From positions 126,675 to 190,674 of the forward strand of contig JAKUCV010001420.1 of the NCBI GenBank assembly GCA_028386065.3: a DNA stretch of 64,000 nt, given 5' to 3'. Below, piece by piece: positions 54,515 to 64,000 of the stretch (positions within the stretch are counted from its first letter, which is position 1; the number at the start of each line of letters is the position of its first letter). This DNA is from Turnera subulata (taxonomy: Eukaryota > Streptophyta > Magnoliopsida > Malpighiales > Passifloraceae). The notes beneath the pieces were generated by a model. It was not told the origin of the DNA. It did not search any database and saw nothing but the letters and a program-made list of their open reading frames with translations. A program made the position numbers and the translations under genes.

Positions 54515-55959
54515 CTCTTGTGAAGTTCTAAACCAAATTTATGTGCATAGGTTTGATATGTTCTGTAAATATACATGAAATGTTCTATGTGATAAAGCAT
54601 GATCATGATATACTGTTTTCAATTATGTATATGTGATATATATGTTGAGTTTGGTTGTGTCAAAAGGGTTTTGACAACAAGCACTTGATTGGTATGTGAT
54701 ATCAATCAAGAGGTTCTTGGCAGTAAGTCGAAGAGGTTCGACAAAAGGAAAATTGATTGTCGGTTTTCGTAAGGAACGATGGTCGTTCTAGTGCATCGAG
54801 GCCAGAACATCGATGTTCACACGAGTTTTGGCCTTGGCAGCAGTCTGAAACATCGATGTTCAGTAGGGAACATCGATGTTCACGACAGAAACATCGATGT
54901 TTAGGGCCTATACATAGATGTTTAAAATTACTGCCATGAAACTTGAATTGGCAAAGGTCTCCAACATTGATGTTTAAAACTCCTGACTAATTCTTTAACT
55001 TTCAGAACCTTCCAACATCGATGTTCAAGAATCAAACATCGATGTTCAAGTGTTGAACATCGATGTTGAGGTCTAGACATCGATGTTCTTGTGTTCCGGA
55101 GGCCAAATGACATCGATGTTCAGGATAGGACATCGATGTCCATGAGCATGCCAGGTTGTTGGGAGAATCAGATTCTTAAAACATCCATGTTCATATAATT
55201 TTTGGGCCTGGCAAGGGCGCTGCCCCTTGACCCCGCCCGCTAACCGGCTAGCGGGACCGCCGTGCTACCTTTGCGTAGCGGCTTATATTGCATATGATGC
55301 ATTGTTATTGTATATGAGATATATAATTTGTGAATTACATACAAGACATGTATGGATACAATTGTTGACAAGTATTCATCATTGCTTAGATCAACATTTG
55401 GTAGGTTTTGCCAAAACAAGGTGCCAATGTTTATCTTAGCAAGATGAGATGGCATAATTGTTATGCATAGAAACAATTGTTGATATAAATATTATGTTCT
55501 TAGTTGCCTTCCAAGATAAGCACTCATCATTGCTTAGATCAACATTAGGTAGGTTTTGCCAAAGCAAGGTGCCTATGTTTATCCTAGCAAGGTGCGACTG
55601 GATAATTGTAATATTTGAATTGCTTATTGTGGGTTTGGACTTAACTAGGTCATCTTCATTGGATTGAGGACTTAGAGGCAAGGAGTTGAGTTAAGTCTAT
55701 GAGATAGATAAGAACAAGTGTTGTTCACTCAACTATCCAAGAGTTACATGAGATGTAATTGACAAGAGTTGTCTACCTAAATAGCTATGATGTAGGCGAT
55801 CTGCCAAAGCTGACTTATATTGTAGTGAAATATGGATCTTGGCCTACTCATGATTATTTTGTTTTCATAATAGGAGCATCATTTAATAGAATTCCTTGTT
55901 AAATGATTTTGTAGGCATGACTCTTATTTGTGTGAGTTGATCTTTGTTGTAGAGTTTCC
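54515..55959 (+). other. Copia leader (1.4 kb) with palindrome array and duplications
   Basis: Unusually long stretch between the primer site and gag. It contains the AACATCGATGTT array (54806-55191), a GC hairpin cccgcta-accggc-tagcggg (55236-55255), and a direct duplication of about 150 bp (near 55375-55460 and 55523-55605, sharing atcattgcttagatcaacat and aggttttgccaaa). No coding sequence was seen. Packaging or transcription signals would be expected here. Confidence 0.7.
54806..55191 (+). repeat. Array of 13 copies of a 12-bp palindrome AACATCGATGTT
   Basis: Perfect copies start at 54806, 54849, 54869, 54890, 55014, 55035 and 55056. GACATCGATGTT-type copies are at 55076, 55109 and 55129 (the last ending in C). 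One-base variants are at 54911 (tacatagatgtt), 54963 (aacattgatgtt) and 55180 (aacatccatgtt). Start-to-start distances are mostly 20-21 bp, with others of 33, 43 and 51-52. The sequence between copies is not conserved, so this is not a simple tandem repeat. Confidence 0.92.
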
Positions 55960-56859
55960 ATGGCACAAAACACTAGCACAATGTCACTGCGATCTGTCCT
56001 TGAGAAGGAAAAGTTGAATGGGAATAACTTCCTAAAATGGTATCGCAACTTGAGGATAGTCCTCAAACAAGAAAAGAAGTTGTATATCCTCGAAGGGCCT
56101 GTTCCGGATGAACCGGCGCCTAGTGCTCCAAGGGCAGAAAGGGATGCTCACAAGAAGCACCTTGATGATGCATTAGATGCAGCATGCCTTATGCTAGTTG
56201 ACATGGACTCTGAGCTTCAGAAGCAACATGAGAAATTGGGTGCATTCGATATGATCGAACATCTGAAAATGCTCTTTGAAGAGCAAGCAAGGCATGAGAG
56301 GTACGAGACCTGTAAGGCATTGTTCCAATGCAAGATGGCTGAGTCATCACCCGTGAGACCTCATGTGCTCAAAATGATTGGATACATTGAGAGCCTTGAG
56401 GTTCTTGGTTTTCCTTTGCAGAGGGAGTTGGCTGTTGATCTAGTCCTGCAATCGTTGTCGGATAGTTACAGCCAATTTGTGATGAACTTCAATATGAATC
56501 ATCTTGACAAATCATTATCTGAGTTGCTTAACATGTTGGGAACAGTTGAGCAATAAATGAGGGCAAACAAATCCAAGATTATGATGATTGGAAAAGGCAA
56601 AGGAAAGGGTAAAGCAAAGTTTAACAAGAAAAAGAAATGTGCCAAAAAGTTTGGTGTATGTGCATCTTCTTGTGATCATGTGCTGAAACCCAAGGGTGGT
56701 ATTGCAAAGGAAGGACATTGTTTCCATTGCAATAAACCGGGCCATTGGAAGCACAACTACCCTATTTATCTTGAAGAGGTGAAGAAAAGGAAGGGAAGTG
56801 AGACTTCCACTTCAGGTATTTTCGTTATAGAAGCTAATATCTCTATCTCTGCATCATAG
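55960..56859 (+). pseudogene. Copia gag with degenerate zinc knuckle
   Basis: Gag capsid of the UBN2 type: LEKEKLNGNNFLKWYRNLRI, LKQEKKLYILEGPVPDEP, YETCKALFQCKMAESSPV, LVLQSLSDSYSQFVMNFNMN (55960-56556). A TAA stop follows in frame. The same frame continues MRANKSKIMMIGKGKGKGKA to the zinc knuckle CFHCNKPGHWKHNYP (about 56720-56764), where the fourth ligand Cys has become Tyr. A second in-frame stop TAG is at 56857. The ATG at 55960 fits the family start. Confidence 0.88.
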
Positions 56860-57552
56860 GTATTAGATACCAGATGTGGTTCTCACATTTGTGTAAATGT
56901 GCAGGAACTAAGAAAGAGTAGGAGATTGGCAAAGGGTGAGATAGACCTACGCGTCGAAAATGGAGCAAGGGTTGCTGCATTAGTCGTAGGGACTTATTAT
57001 CTATCTTTACCAAGTGGTTCGGTTTTGGAACTTGATGATTGCTATTATGTACCTACTATAAGCAGGAATTTGATTTCTGTTTCTTGTCTGGACAAGAAAG
57101 GCTTTTCATTTGTAATAAAGAATAATTGTTGTTCTATTTATTTCAATGATATTTATTATGGTGGTGCATATTTGAGCAATGGTTTGTATGTTCTAAACCT
57201 AGAAACACCAATCTATAACGTTAATACGAAGAAGGTTAGAATGAACGATTCTAATGAAACCTACCTTTGGCATTGTCGTTTGGGCCATATAAACGAGACT
57301 CGTATTGCTAAACTCCTTAAAGATAGACTTTTAGACTCATTTGATTTTGAATCATGTGAGACAAGTGAGTCATGTTTATTAGGCAAAATGACGAAGGCTC
57401 CCTTTACTGGTAAAGGAGAAAGAGCTTCGGACTTGTTAGGTCTAATACTTCTAATGTATGCGGACCTATGTCTACATAGGCTAGAGGTAGTTTTCAGTAC
57501 TTCATTATATTTACTGATGATTACAGTAGATATGGCTATGTGTATCTTATGA
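56860..57552 (+). pseudogene. Copia protease and integrase N-terminal region
   Basis: In the same frame as gag. The protease site reads LDTRCGSHIC, with Arg where the family has Gly (DTGC), so the active site is damaged. Then YYLSLPSGSVLELDDCYYVP and ISRNLISVSCLDKKGFSFVI follow. The GAG-pre-integrase zinc region LWHCRLGHINETRIAKL (HHCC type) and CLLGKMTKAPFTGKGERASD come next. Frame is lost after DLLGLI at about 57440. Confidence 0.85.
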
Positions 57553-58159
57553 AATACAAGTCTGAATCCTTTGAAAAGCTCAAAGAATTCAAGAATGAAG
57601 TACAGAATCAACTTGGAAAGAGTATTAAGATGCTTCGATCTGATCGAGGTGGTGAATACTTAAGCCGAGAATTTCTTGTTCTTCTAAAGGATTGTGGTAT
57701 AGTATCACAACTTACTCCACCAGGGACACCTCAATGGAATGGTGTATCTGAAAGGAGGAAAAGAACTTTATTAGACATGGTTCGTTCTATGATGAGTCAG
57801 GCAAACCTTCCTTCTTCATTTTGGGACATGCATTATTGAGTGTTGCTTTTACACTTAACCATGTTCCATCAAAATTGGTTGAAAAGACACCATATGAGAT
57901 ATGGACCGGGAAGCGTCCCAATTTGTCTTTTATGAGGATGTGGGGTTGTGAGGCTTACGTGAGACGTGAAGCATCAGATAAACTCGGCCCTAAATCCGAG
58001 AAGTGCATCTTTGTAGGACACCCTAAGGAAACAAAAGGGTATTACTTCTATAATCCCACCGACCACAAAGTGTTTGTTGCTCGGACTGCTATTTTTCTAG
58101 AAAAAGAATTTATTTCTAGAGGAATCAGTGGGAGAAAAATAGAACTCGAAGAAGTTTGA
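57440..58159 (+). pseudogene. Copia integrase core, frameshifted
   Basis: Catalytic core of the DDE type. NVCGPMST has Asn where the first Asp (TDVCGP) belongs. FTDDYSRYGYVYLMK precedes SIKMLRSDRGGEYLS (second Asp) and GTPQWNGVSERRKRTLLDM (Glu). KTPYEIWTGKRPNLSFMRMW and the GKSEKCIFVGHPKETKGYYF-like stretch are the C-terminal segment. A stop sits in MST-stop-ARG, with frame changes near 57450 and 57830. Confidence 0.85.
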
Positions 58160-58174
58160 GTTCTAGAGGCTGAG

Positions 58175-59376
58175 ATGGAACAAGGACAGGAACCACAAGA
58201 TGTTGTGGATGAGAATCCTATACCTATAACACATGGACCGCGTAGGTCGGATAGGATTCGGTATGAGCCTGAGAGATATGGATTTCTTATGACTCATACT
58301 AGAGATATGATGCTCATAGATGAGGATGAGCCCACTTCCTATCAGCAGGCCATTACGGGTCCGGACTCCAAGAAGTGGCTAGAAGCCAAGAATTCGGAAA
58401 TGGAATCCATGTATCAAAACAAGGTATGGACCTTGGTTGATCCACCTGAAGGGGTAAAACCCATAGGGTGCAAGTGGGTCTTTAGGAAAAGACTGACATG
58501 GATGGTAATGTGATTACCTATAAAGGGCGATTAGTTGCGAAAAGTTTCAAGCAAGTTCATTGTATTTACTATTATGAAACTTTCTCACCAGTTGCCATGG
58601 TTAAATCCATCCGGATCCTATTGGTTATAGCAGCATACTATGATTATGAGATATGGCAAATGGATGTCAAAACCGCTTTCCTTAATGAAAATTTTTTTGA
58701 GGATGTGTACATGACACAACCTGAAGGTTTTGTCGATCCAGAGAATGCCAATATAGTATGCAAGTTGCAGAGACTCTTTTTGGATTGAAGCAAGCTTCTA
58801 GGAGTTGGAATCTTCGTTTTAATGATGTGATCAAAGAGTTTGGTTTCATTAAGAACGAAGATGAACCATATGTTTACAGGAAGGTTAGTTGGAGCACTAT
58901 TGTTTTCTTGTTGTTGTATGTTGACGACATCCTACTCATTGGGAATGACATTCCGACACTACAGACTGTAAAGGCTTGGTTAGGAAAATTTCTCGACGAA
59001 GGACTTAGGAGAAGCTGCCTAAATGTTAGGTATAAAGATCTATAAAGATAGATCCAAAAGGCTTCTCGGGCTAAGTCTGAGTACGTATATTGACAAGGTG
59101 CTAAAGAGGTTTAGCATGCAAGATTCCAAGAAAGGATTCTTGCCCTTGTCACATGGCATATCTCTCTCAAAGAATCAATGTCCTAGTACGACTAAGGAGA
59201 GAGAGCGGATGAGCCAGATTCCTTATGCTTCTGCAATAGGATCTATCATGTATGCCATGCTATGTACACGGCCGGATGTCGCTTATGCTTTGAGTGTCAC
59301 AAGCAGATACCAAGCTGATCCCGGTGAGAGTCACTAGACAGCAGTTAAGAACATCCTTAAGTACTTGAGAAGAACA
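58175..59376 (+). pseudogene. Copia reverse transcriptase, RNase H deleted
   Basis: RVT_2 type polymerase: KKWLEAKNSEMESMYQNKVW, PIGCKWVFRK, ETFSPVAMVKSIRILLVIAA, IWQMDVKTAFLNENFFEDVY (catalytic Asp), LFGLKQASRSWNLRF, LLLYVDDILLIGND (YVDD pair intact), SQIPYASAIGSIMYAMLCTR, VKNILKYLRRT. Frameshifts lie near 58490, 58780 and 59035. Sequence jumps from KYLRRT straight into the LTR at about 59394, so the RNase H domain and the polypurine tract are missing. Confidence 0.87.
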
Positions 59377-59393
59377 TCCATAAGTACATTATT

Positions 59394-59492
59394 TGTAATC
59401 ATGTATACACATTAAGGTTATTCCAATAAATATGATTATGAGATAATCGCTTGCACATATTTATAACCCTAGAATACTTTGTATTCTTAAAA
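59394..59492 (+). repeat. Copia 3' LTR, first piece
   Basis: tgtaatcatgtatacacatt... to gtattcttaaaa matches the 5' LTR from 53406 to 53503. The first 37 bp of the LTR are missing through the internal deletion. A Mutator-like element follows at 59493. Confidence 0.88.
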
Positions 59493-60671
59493 GGTAAAAA
59501 AGTTTATTCTGTCCTTACACTTTAATGATTTTGCAATTGTTGTCCCTCTTCGTTTAATTTCACTCATTATGTCCTTGAACTTGTGATATACAGGGCCACC
59601 CTGTCCATTTTACACCCTACAGCCGGTGGAAAGTTGTGGCGTTGACACGTGTCTTGTGGGTCCCACACCATTTCCTTTCTTAATTCATTTTTTCCTTTTC
59701 TTTCCCAATTAATTTCTAAAATCTTTTTTTTATACTGGTTATGAAAATCTCAACATTGTTTCCTTATTTTTTATCCAATTTTTTCAAATTATAATCTTTA
59801 ACTTGATTTTTTTTACGAGATTAAGATTTTTTTAAAAAAAAAAACCTACATGCGTTGCCTTCTTAAATTCTCTCCTTAATCATCTTATCTTTTGTTATCA
59901 ACCTTTTATAAAAAATTAAAAACAAGAAAAAAATACCTACGGTTAAAATGTGCTAATCGTTAACCAAGAAAATCAAAGATAACCTTCTGCAAAAAAACCA
60001 GCACCACCGCTCCCATCATCTTCCCTCAATTCGTTTCTCCTTACGCCGCTGCAAATCGGACGACCCACCTTGTGCTGCCACCCCCTAACTCCCATCTCCC
60101 CTTCTTTTTACTATTTTCTTTTTTTTCTTAAATCTCTTGCTCACAGATTCGATTTTTTGGAGGAGGTTGGATCTGTTCTTTGTCAACTCTGACACCGTTT
60201 TGGGGCTGGACAACTTTGAGATGCCGTCGGCTTCATCCTCGGATTGGTCGGGGGAAGGGGGGGCGAGATCAGTTGGGAGGAGGCCTGAGAGGAGGAAGGA
60301 GGCGACACCCCAGAAGTGACGGGGCTTGATCCCACAAAGGTGTGGAGGTCTGACGAAAGTGGGTGAGGCTGGGCGTGGTGGTGCAAAAGTGGCGCGTCGA
60401 GCCGGATTAATTTGAAGTTATGTCTTCTATTGCCGGAAAGAAGGGTTCAGGTGGTGTGTAATCTGCCAAGGCAGAACTGTGAGTGAAAATAATCGTTCTT
60501 TTTGTTGATGTTTGTGTTCAGATTCGTGAGTAATAATTGAATGTTATAAATATTGATTTATTTATTTCCATCATTACGATTGTTAGTTGCAAAATACACA
60601 AAAGATTTCTCAAGAACGTTAGAAATTTTGGGAGGAAGAATTGATTAATTATCGGTAGATTGAGGGTTGAA
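59493..60671 (+). mobile_element. Mutator-like element inside the Copia 3' LTR (continues into the gap)
   Basis: The left end ggtaaaaaagtttattctgt then ccttacac is the same terminal repeat as in the element at 26586-28080 (tcgttt..tttcactcat, gtcc[ct]t[gc]aac, gggccac, ccctaca). The right end is not seen and should lie in the N gap, since LTR sequence resumes at 61037. The interior (59990-60480) is GC-rich and not similar to the 26940-27560 cargo. The target site would be attcttaaaa (59483-59492). Confidence 0.8.
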
Positions 60672-61036
60672 NNNNNNNNNNNNNNNNNNNNNNNNNNNNN
60701 NNNNNNNNNNNNNNNNNNNNNNNNNNNNNNNNNNNNNNNNNNNNNNNNNNNNNNNNNNNNNNNNNNNNNNNNNNNNNNNNNNNNNNNNNNNNNNNNNNNN
60801 NNNNNNNNNNNNNNNNNNNNNNNNNNNNNNNNNNNNNNNNNNNNNNNNNNNNNNNNNNNNNNNNNNNNNNNNNNNNNNNNNNNNNNNNNNNNNNNNNNNN
60901 NNNNNNNNNNNNNNNNNNNNNNNNNNNNNNNNNNNNNNNNNNNNNNNNNNNNNNNNNNNNNNNNNNNNNNNNNNNNNNNNNNNNNNNNNNNNNNNNNNNN
61001 NNNNNNNNNNNNNNNNNNNNNNNNNNNNNNNNNNNN
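60672..61036. other. Assembly gap (365 N)
   Basis: Unknown bases. By comparison with the 5' LTR, the gap should contain the right end of the Mutator-like element and about 270 bp of LTR (counterpart of 53504-53774), unless part was deleted. Its true size may differ from 365. Confidence 0.95.
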
Positions 61037-62158
61037 CTTAAGGGTAATCATTGGGTATATGATAAATGTGTAGTGGGTTTTGATTGATCAAGATGGGATT
61101 CGTCCGACCCATATAACGGGTATATTATCAGATGGGCCTCTTGATAGAGTTGAACTGTAAATGCATGGCCATGCTCGGATTATATGATATGGTGATATCA
61201 TTAGGATCCGTTTTACACAGTTAACTCGGGGATCAGGAAACTAAGATTAAACATATACGAGATTGACATTTTCCATGTCTCGGTTTAATCTTGACAATGG
61301 GATGAAAGGACGATGACATATTCCGAGGCATATAGAATCAGTACTGATCTTGTCGTTCGGGTAGCAATGATGTGTTGCTAGACGCCACTCTTTGCTTATA
61401 ATTGTAAAATGAGATTTTACAATTATTGCCGGACGTTACAAGTGCCTACAGGGTCACACACATAGAACCGTTGATTCGAGCAGGTGGTGGAACCGTGGTT
61501 GGACCATGGTTCGACCGGGTATGGTTAGACCGCGATTGGACCGTGGTTGGACCGTGGTCGTTTTGGGCTGGTTTGGTTCAGTGATTGTCAGAATTATTGA
61601 ACCAAAATAAGTGCTGTGATGTGTTGGTTAGTGCACCAGTGGTAGACAAGATAATGGCCATCATAATCATCCTTTTGGTGGACCATTATGTTTGCCATTA
61701 TGTTGGCCATTTTGTCTAATTAACTATGCACTAATTGGGTGTGTTTTTGTGATCTGATCACTCTCTCCCTCTCTCACTCTTGCATTCTAAATTCTGAGTT
61801 TTTCAGAGCAAGTAACACACACACATCTTCCTCTCTTCTTTGTGAAAGAAAGAGATACCACAGACACCACACATAGCTCCCGGAAATCCGTAGCTAGCAC
61901 CACGGTTCGGGAGTGCTCGGGGGTTGGAGATCGTGAGACGATTCTGGCCGGTGATTGACGGTTCGTGTGGATACCGTAGAGGAGCAGGATATCCTTCCGG
62001 CTCTAGCTGATTCGTTTCTTCAGTTAGGTGAAAGATCCTAACCGTTTCAGGTATGTTCATTTTTGTTGTTCGATTTAGTTGCTTCACTTGGATCCTCCAA
62101 GGTTTCCGGGGTTTTCCGCTGCACTTGATTGTCAAGTTTGCATGCCCGGATACTTACA
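61037..62158 (+). repeat. Copia 3' LTR, second piece
   Basis: Matches 53775-54501 of the 5' LTR (cttaagggtaatcattgggt ... gatacttaca), plus about 400 bp that the 5' LTR has lost (61505-61901). The extra part has short ggaccgtggttgg repeats at 61500-61560. Confidence 0.92.
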
Positions 62159-62163
62159 CCTCC
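62159..62163 (+). repeat. Copia target-site duplication (right copy)
   Basis: cctcc directly after the LTR end. Matches 53364-53368. Confidence 0.85.
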
Positions 62164-62709
62164 TAGATCAGGGATAATTCTTGGCTCACGTTGCTGGACC
62201 GATATGGCTAGTACAACTTTGGATGACTGCCTCCTTTCCAAAAGTTTTCAAGTACGGCAGATCACCACGAGGACCCAAAGAATCCATCTGCTTCTACCCT
62301 CGGCTTCTAACGGCCCAAAACGTCTTATAGGACGCACAGACCCACCTAGCCTTCTTCCATAATCTGGCACAAAAAAGCCCTTCCAGGATGTGCACAGTCC
62401 GTCAGCTGATCTACAAGCGCCTAATTGATTCGCCATCTGACTCAAATGAGGAGATAGAAGAACGACTAGCCTGGGGACCTAAATACTTGAACAACTCCGA
62501 GCTCGATCTGGATGAAAACACCATGCTTCTCGTTGAACCACATGGCAAAGTATCCTAACGGCCAGAGACCTACCCCATTACACATACAATGATCTACGGA
62601 ACAACCGATGCGGGTTCGAGGCCTACAATCCCCACTATTGTAGTGAACAATTGGGCTTCACACCTTCAGTTTGGTTTGACCAGGTCATTAAACCCATCTA
62701 CCTATTGTA
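62164..62709 (+). pseudogene. Plant mobile domain protein, C-terminal part
   Basis: Continuation of the PMD gene cut by the Copia element. AGPIWLVQLWMTASFPKVFK (62191-62250) is the conserved GP.W.LQ.W....F motif that follows the part at 52510-53368. Then CTVRQLIYKRLIDSPSDSNE, RLAWGPKYLNNSELDLDE and, in another frame, GFEAYNPHYCSEQLGFTPSV, a motif common in transposon PMD proteins. The frame after the junction is off by one base, and stops occur near 62330 and 62560, so it was probably decaying already. Confidence 0.7.
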
Positions 62710-62818
62710 ACAGGTCATATCTGTGACATGTAAGTTTACAACTTCATATCAAATTTGAACACTTCATTCCTATTCCGCCTTTAATTTCCGCATTTGTTTA
62801 TTTTGCTTAGTATTCAAC

Positions 62819-62900
62819 ATTGGCCGGCTAAGCCGCCTTATTTCTTTCTTGGCTGGCAAAGCCGCCTTGTTTCATTTATTGGCCGGCTAAGCCGCCTTTG
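62819..62900 (+). repeat. Short repeat ggccggctaagccgcctt, three copies
   Basis: Copies start at about 62823, 62851 and 62881 (the middle one reads ggctggcaaagccgcctt), spaced about 29-30 bp. Each has an internal inverted pair ggc..gcc. This is the right part of the PMD element. Confidence 0.8.
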
Positions 62901-63480
62901 TCGGGTATAGGTTGTGAATTAAAATACTGTGCAAGTGAGTCCCGTCTAGGAGGCTGGGTTTTAAGTGAACCATTGTTCCTCCAGTCTTTCCTGGGGATTT
63001 ATCTTGGAATGATAATTCTGTCTAACAAGATAGGCTCGGCCATCTTTCCTGAGAATTATCGAATCAGTTCAATTCACTAGTTGTTTGTTGTAGTAGGAAA
63101 ATTACCCGATTTTCCCCAACAAGGGTGACCGACAAAAGATCTATTCTCTTACTTCTTGTTTGTTGGTATGAAGATTCAAGTATTGTACTGTTTGCAATAA
63201 AATCATATCCCAAGATCTAAGAAGTTGCCAACACTACTTAACTTTTATACTTTCTTTATCCTAAGGACGGGAACGTAGACAAGAAGCTACTTTTCCTTGT
63301 CTACGTTTTATTAATTAAGCTAGAACGTAGACGGGAAACGGATCAAGTCTCCTTCCGATTCGAAACTATATCAACCGAGGAATGACTAAAGACGGGAAAT
63401 TTATCTTATACCTTCATGTCCTTTATCTTTGGATTAATTAATTGCTTTGATGAAAACAATTTGATGAAGGAAACTGAAAA
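62901..63480. other. Right flank of the PMD element, no gene seen
   Basis: Contains the hairpin aacgtagacaag...cttgtctacgtt (about 63270-63306, 12-bp stem) and a nearby third agaacgtagacggg word (63323). No coding sequence is supported. The edge of the element is not visible to me. Confidence 0.45.
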
Positions 63481-63663
63481 GGGATGACTAGAACGAACTC
63501 TCGATTTGTGTAGAACGTAATATTCACTCTAAATGAAAAAAATTGAGTGCGAGAAGAATAAATCTTCAAACAAAAAAAAAGAGATGAATAAACCTTGGAT
63601 CCCGCCCTTAACAGTTAACGCACCTCAATCTGCATAGTGCAAGCTGCTGCCTTTGTTTAGGGA

Positions 63664-63826
63664 TCAATGTTCATCACCAATCAAAGAAGGATAAGGAGAG
63701 GTGAGAGCTTCCCTATATGGGATTGATCGCGAATGCTCATAATATTTAATCGTGACTCCTCCCTCATCCACTTCATCTCTGTCTGATTTTCCAAGATTCT
63801 TAATACATTTGAGTACTTCGGTAGCG
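63664..63826 (-). pseudogene. F-box protein C-terminal fragment, copy F
   Basis: The last 53 residues of an F-box protein, open: TEVLKCIKNLGKSDRDEVDE, VTIKYYEHSRSIPYREALTS, PYPSLIGDEH, stop. It matches TEILQW...SIPYTEALTSPYP of the other copies. Upstream it joins directly to F-box promoter sequence (63835), so the rest was deleted. Confidence 0.75.
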
Positions 63827-63834
63827 ATAAACTA

Positions 63835-63955
63835 GCTTTCTCTCTAGTCACACACCGTGGTGTTTTACTATTACACTACTAATGATAAACTCTGCTCTGT
63901 CTACACTTATTTATATAGATGACTCTTACTTAACCGGCAAGACAAGCACTCTTTA
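63835..63955 (-). promoter_or_regulatory. F-box 5' flank sequence, displaced
   Basis: Matches the conserved flank upstream of copies A and D (cacaccgtggtgttttacta, aatgataaactctgctctgt, gacaagacaagcactc), but here it lies between two F-box pieces. A deletion or recombination between units explains this. Confidence 0.5.
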
Positions 63956-64000
63956 TAAAATCTATTGAAGTGAAGTGGCAGTACGTAAAGAGGACCATGA
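63946..64000 (-). pseudogene. F-box N-terminal fragment running off the window
   Basis: The minus strand from 64000 reads SWSSL then diverged residues, the SKSWSSLLVS region of the F-box. Its N-terminus would lie beyond the window. Too short to judge whether the locus is intact, but it joins promoter-like sequence downstream and is likely broken. Confidence 0.5.

Larger units (their letters stand above)
53369..62158 (+). mobile_element. Copia LTR retrotransposon, nested in the PMD element
   Basis: TG...CA LTRs (53369-54501; 59394-62158 interrupted), 5-bp target duplication cctcc on both sides, a Met-tRNA type primer site, and gag-protease-integrase-reverse transcriptase order typical of Copia. 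It has two in-frame stops in gag-pol, several frameshifts, and a deletion that removed RNase H, the polypurine tract and the first bases of the 3' LTR. The 3' LTR was entered by a Mutator-like element and also contains the N gap. It is defective. Diverged relics of the same LTR lie at 3009-3508. Confidence 0.93.

Noticed and set aside
54806..55191. Simple tandem repeat explanation for the palindromes
   Set aside because: Spacers differ in sequence and length, so slippage of one unit does not explain it; kept as a finding instead.
60518..61073. Long open frames across the gap
   Set aside because: They consist of N bases and carry no information.
50496..63624. gcacc at 50491-50495 and 63620-63624 as target duplication of the PMD element
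   Set aside because: A five-base match over 13 kb is expected by chance, and the sequence at the right site looks like ordinary F-box flank without an LTR end.

Overview
This is nuclear DNA from a flowering plant, most likely a eudicot. Evidence: GT-AG introns, RRM-type ORF1 plus zf-RVT LINEs, Helitrons with CTAG ends, a Copia LTR element, a plant mobile domain (PMD) gene, a tRNA-type SINE, plant CPR1-like F-box genes and ABCB transporter remnants. I do not name a species. The assembly is draft: one 365-base N gap (60672-61036), and two single-N joins (4672, 53146) each flanked by near-identical 245-297 bp copies that look like unmerged contig overlaps.

Two loci look like intact host genes. 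(1) An F-box gene (36084-37301, minus, 405 codons). (2) An eight-exon gene (46302-49246, plus) whose exons join in frame into a 472-residue protein: a poly-glutamate N-terminus followed by three cystatin-like modules, each built from two exons. Almost everything else is gene relics and transposons.

The backbone is an old duplicated unit: the 3' part of an ABCB (P-glycoprotein type) transporter on plus, followed by a convergent F-box gene on minus. Copies: A (ABC 1-480 and 4411-4917; F-box 5850-7014), B (ABC 9388-9650; F-box 9999-11106), C (ABC 29928-30160; F-box 30454-30917), D (ABC 34240-35300; F-box 36084-37301). Further F-box pieces lie at 8462-8554, 28514-29546, 49992-50495, 63664-63826 and 63946-64000. 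All ABC copies and all F-box copies but D are broken.

Transposons fill the spaces. 481-4410: a LINE inside ABC copy A, itself carrying a Copia LTR relic. 5142-5154: a CACTA-type end. 7370-8390: a fold-back element. 8724-9196: a hAT-type MITE with 8-bp target duplication. 11198-14438: a minus-strand Helitron filled with a 133-bp minisatellite, in the F-box B promoter. 14819-26338: head-to-tail Helitrons, the first carrying a 5.8-kb LINE with an 18-bp target duplication. 26586-28080: a Mutator-like element with ~200-bp inverted ends. 30918-34086: tandem repeats next to a Helitron-like end. 39914-44062: a putative TIR element. 44848-45140: a LINE 3' fragment. 45758-45884: a SINE.

The right third (50496 to about 63480) is a nest. 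A PMD-containing element with several minisatellites was entered by a Copia retrotransposon (53369-62158, target duplication CCTCC). Its 3' LTR was then entered by a second Mutator-like element (59493 into the N gap). The Copia leader holds 13 copies of a 12-bp palindrome (AACATCGATGTT and variants), many spaced 20-21 bp apart. It is the most unusual non-coding pattern here.

I found no complete tRNA or rRNA gene, no CRISPR array and no bacterial-type operon.
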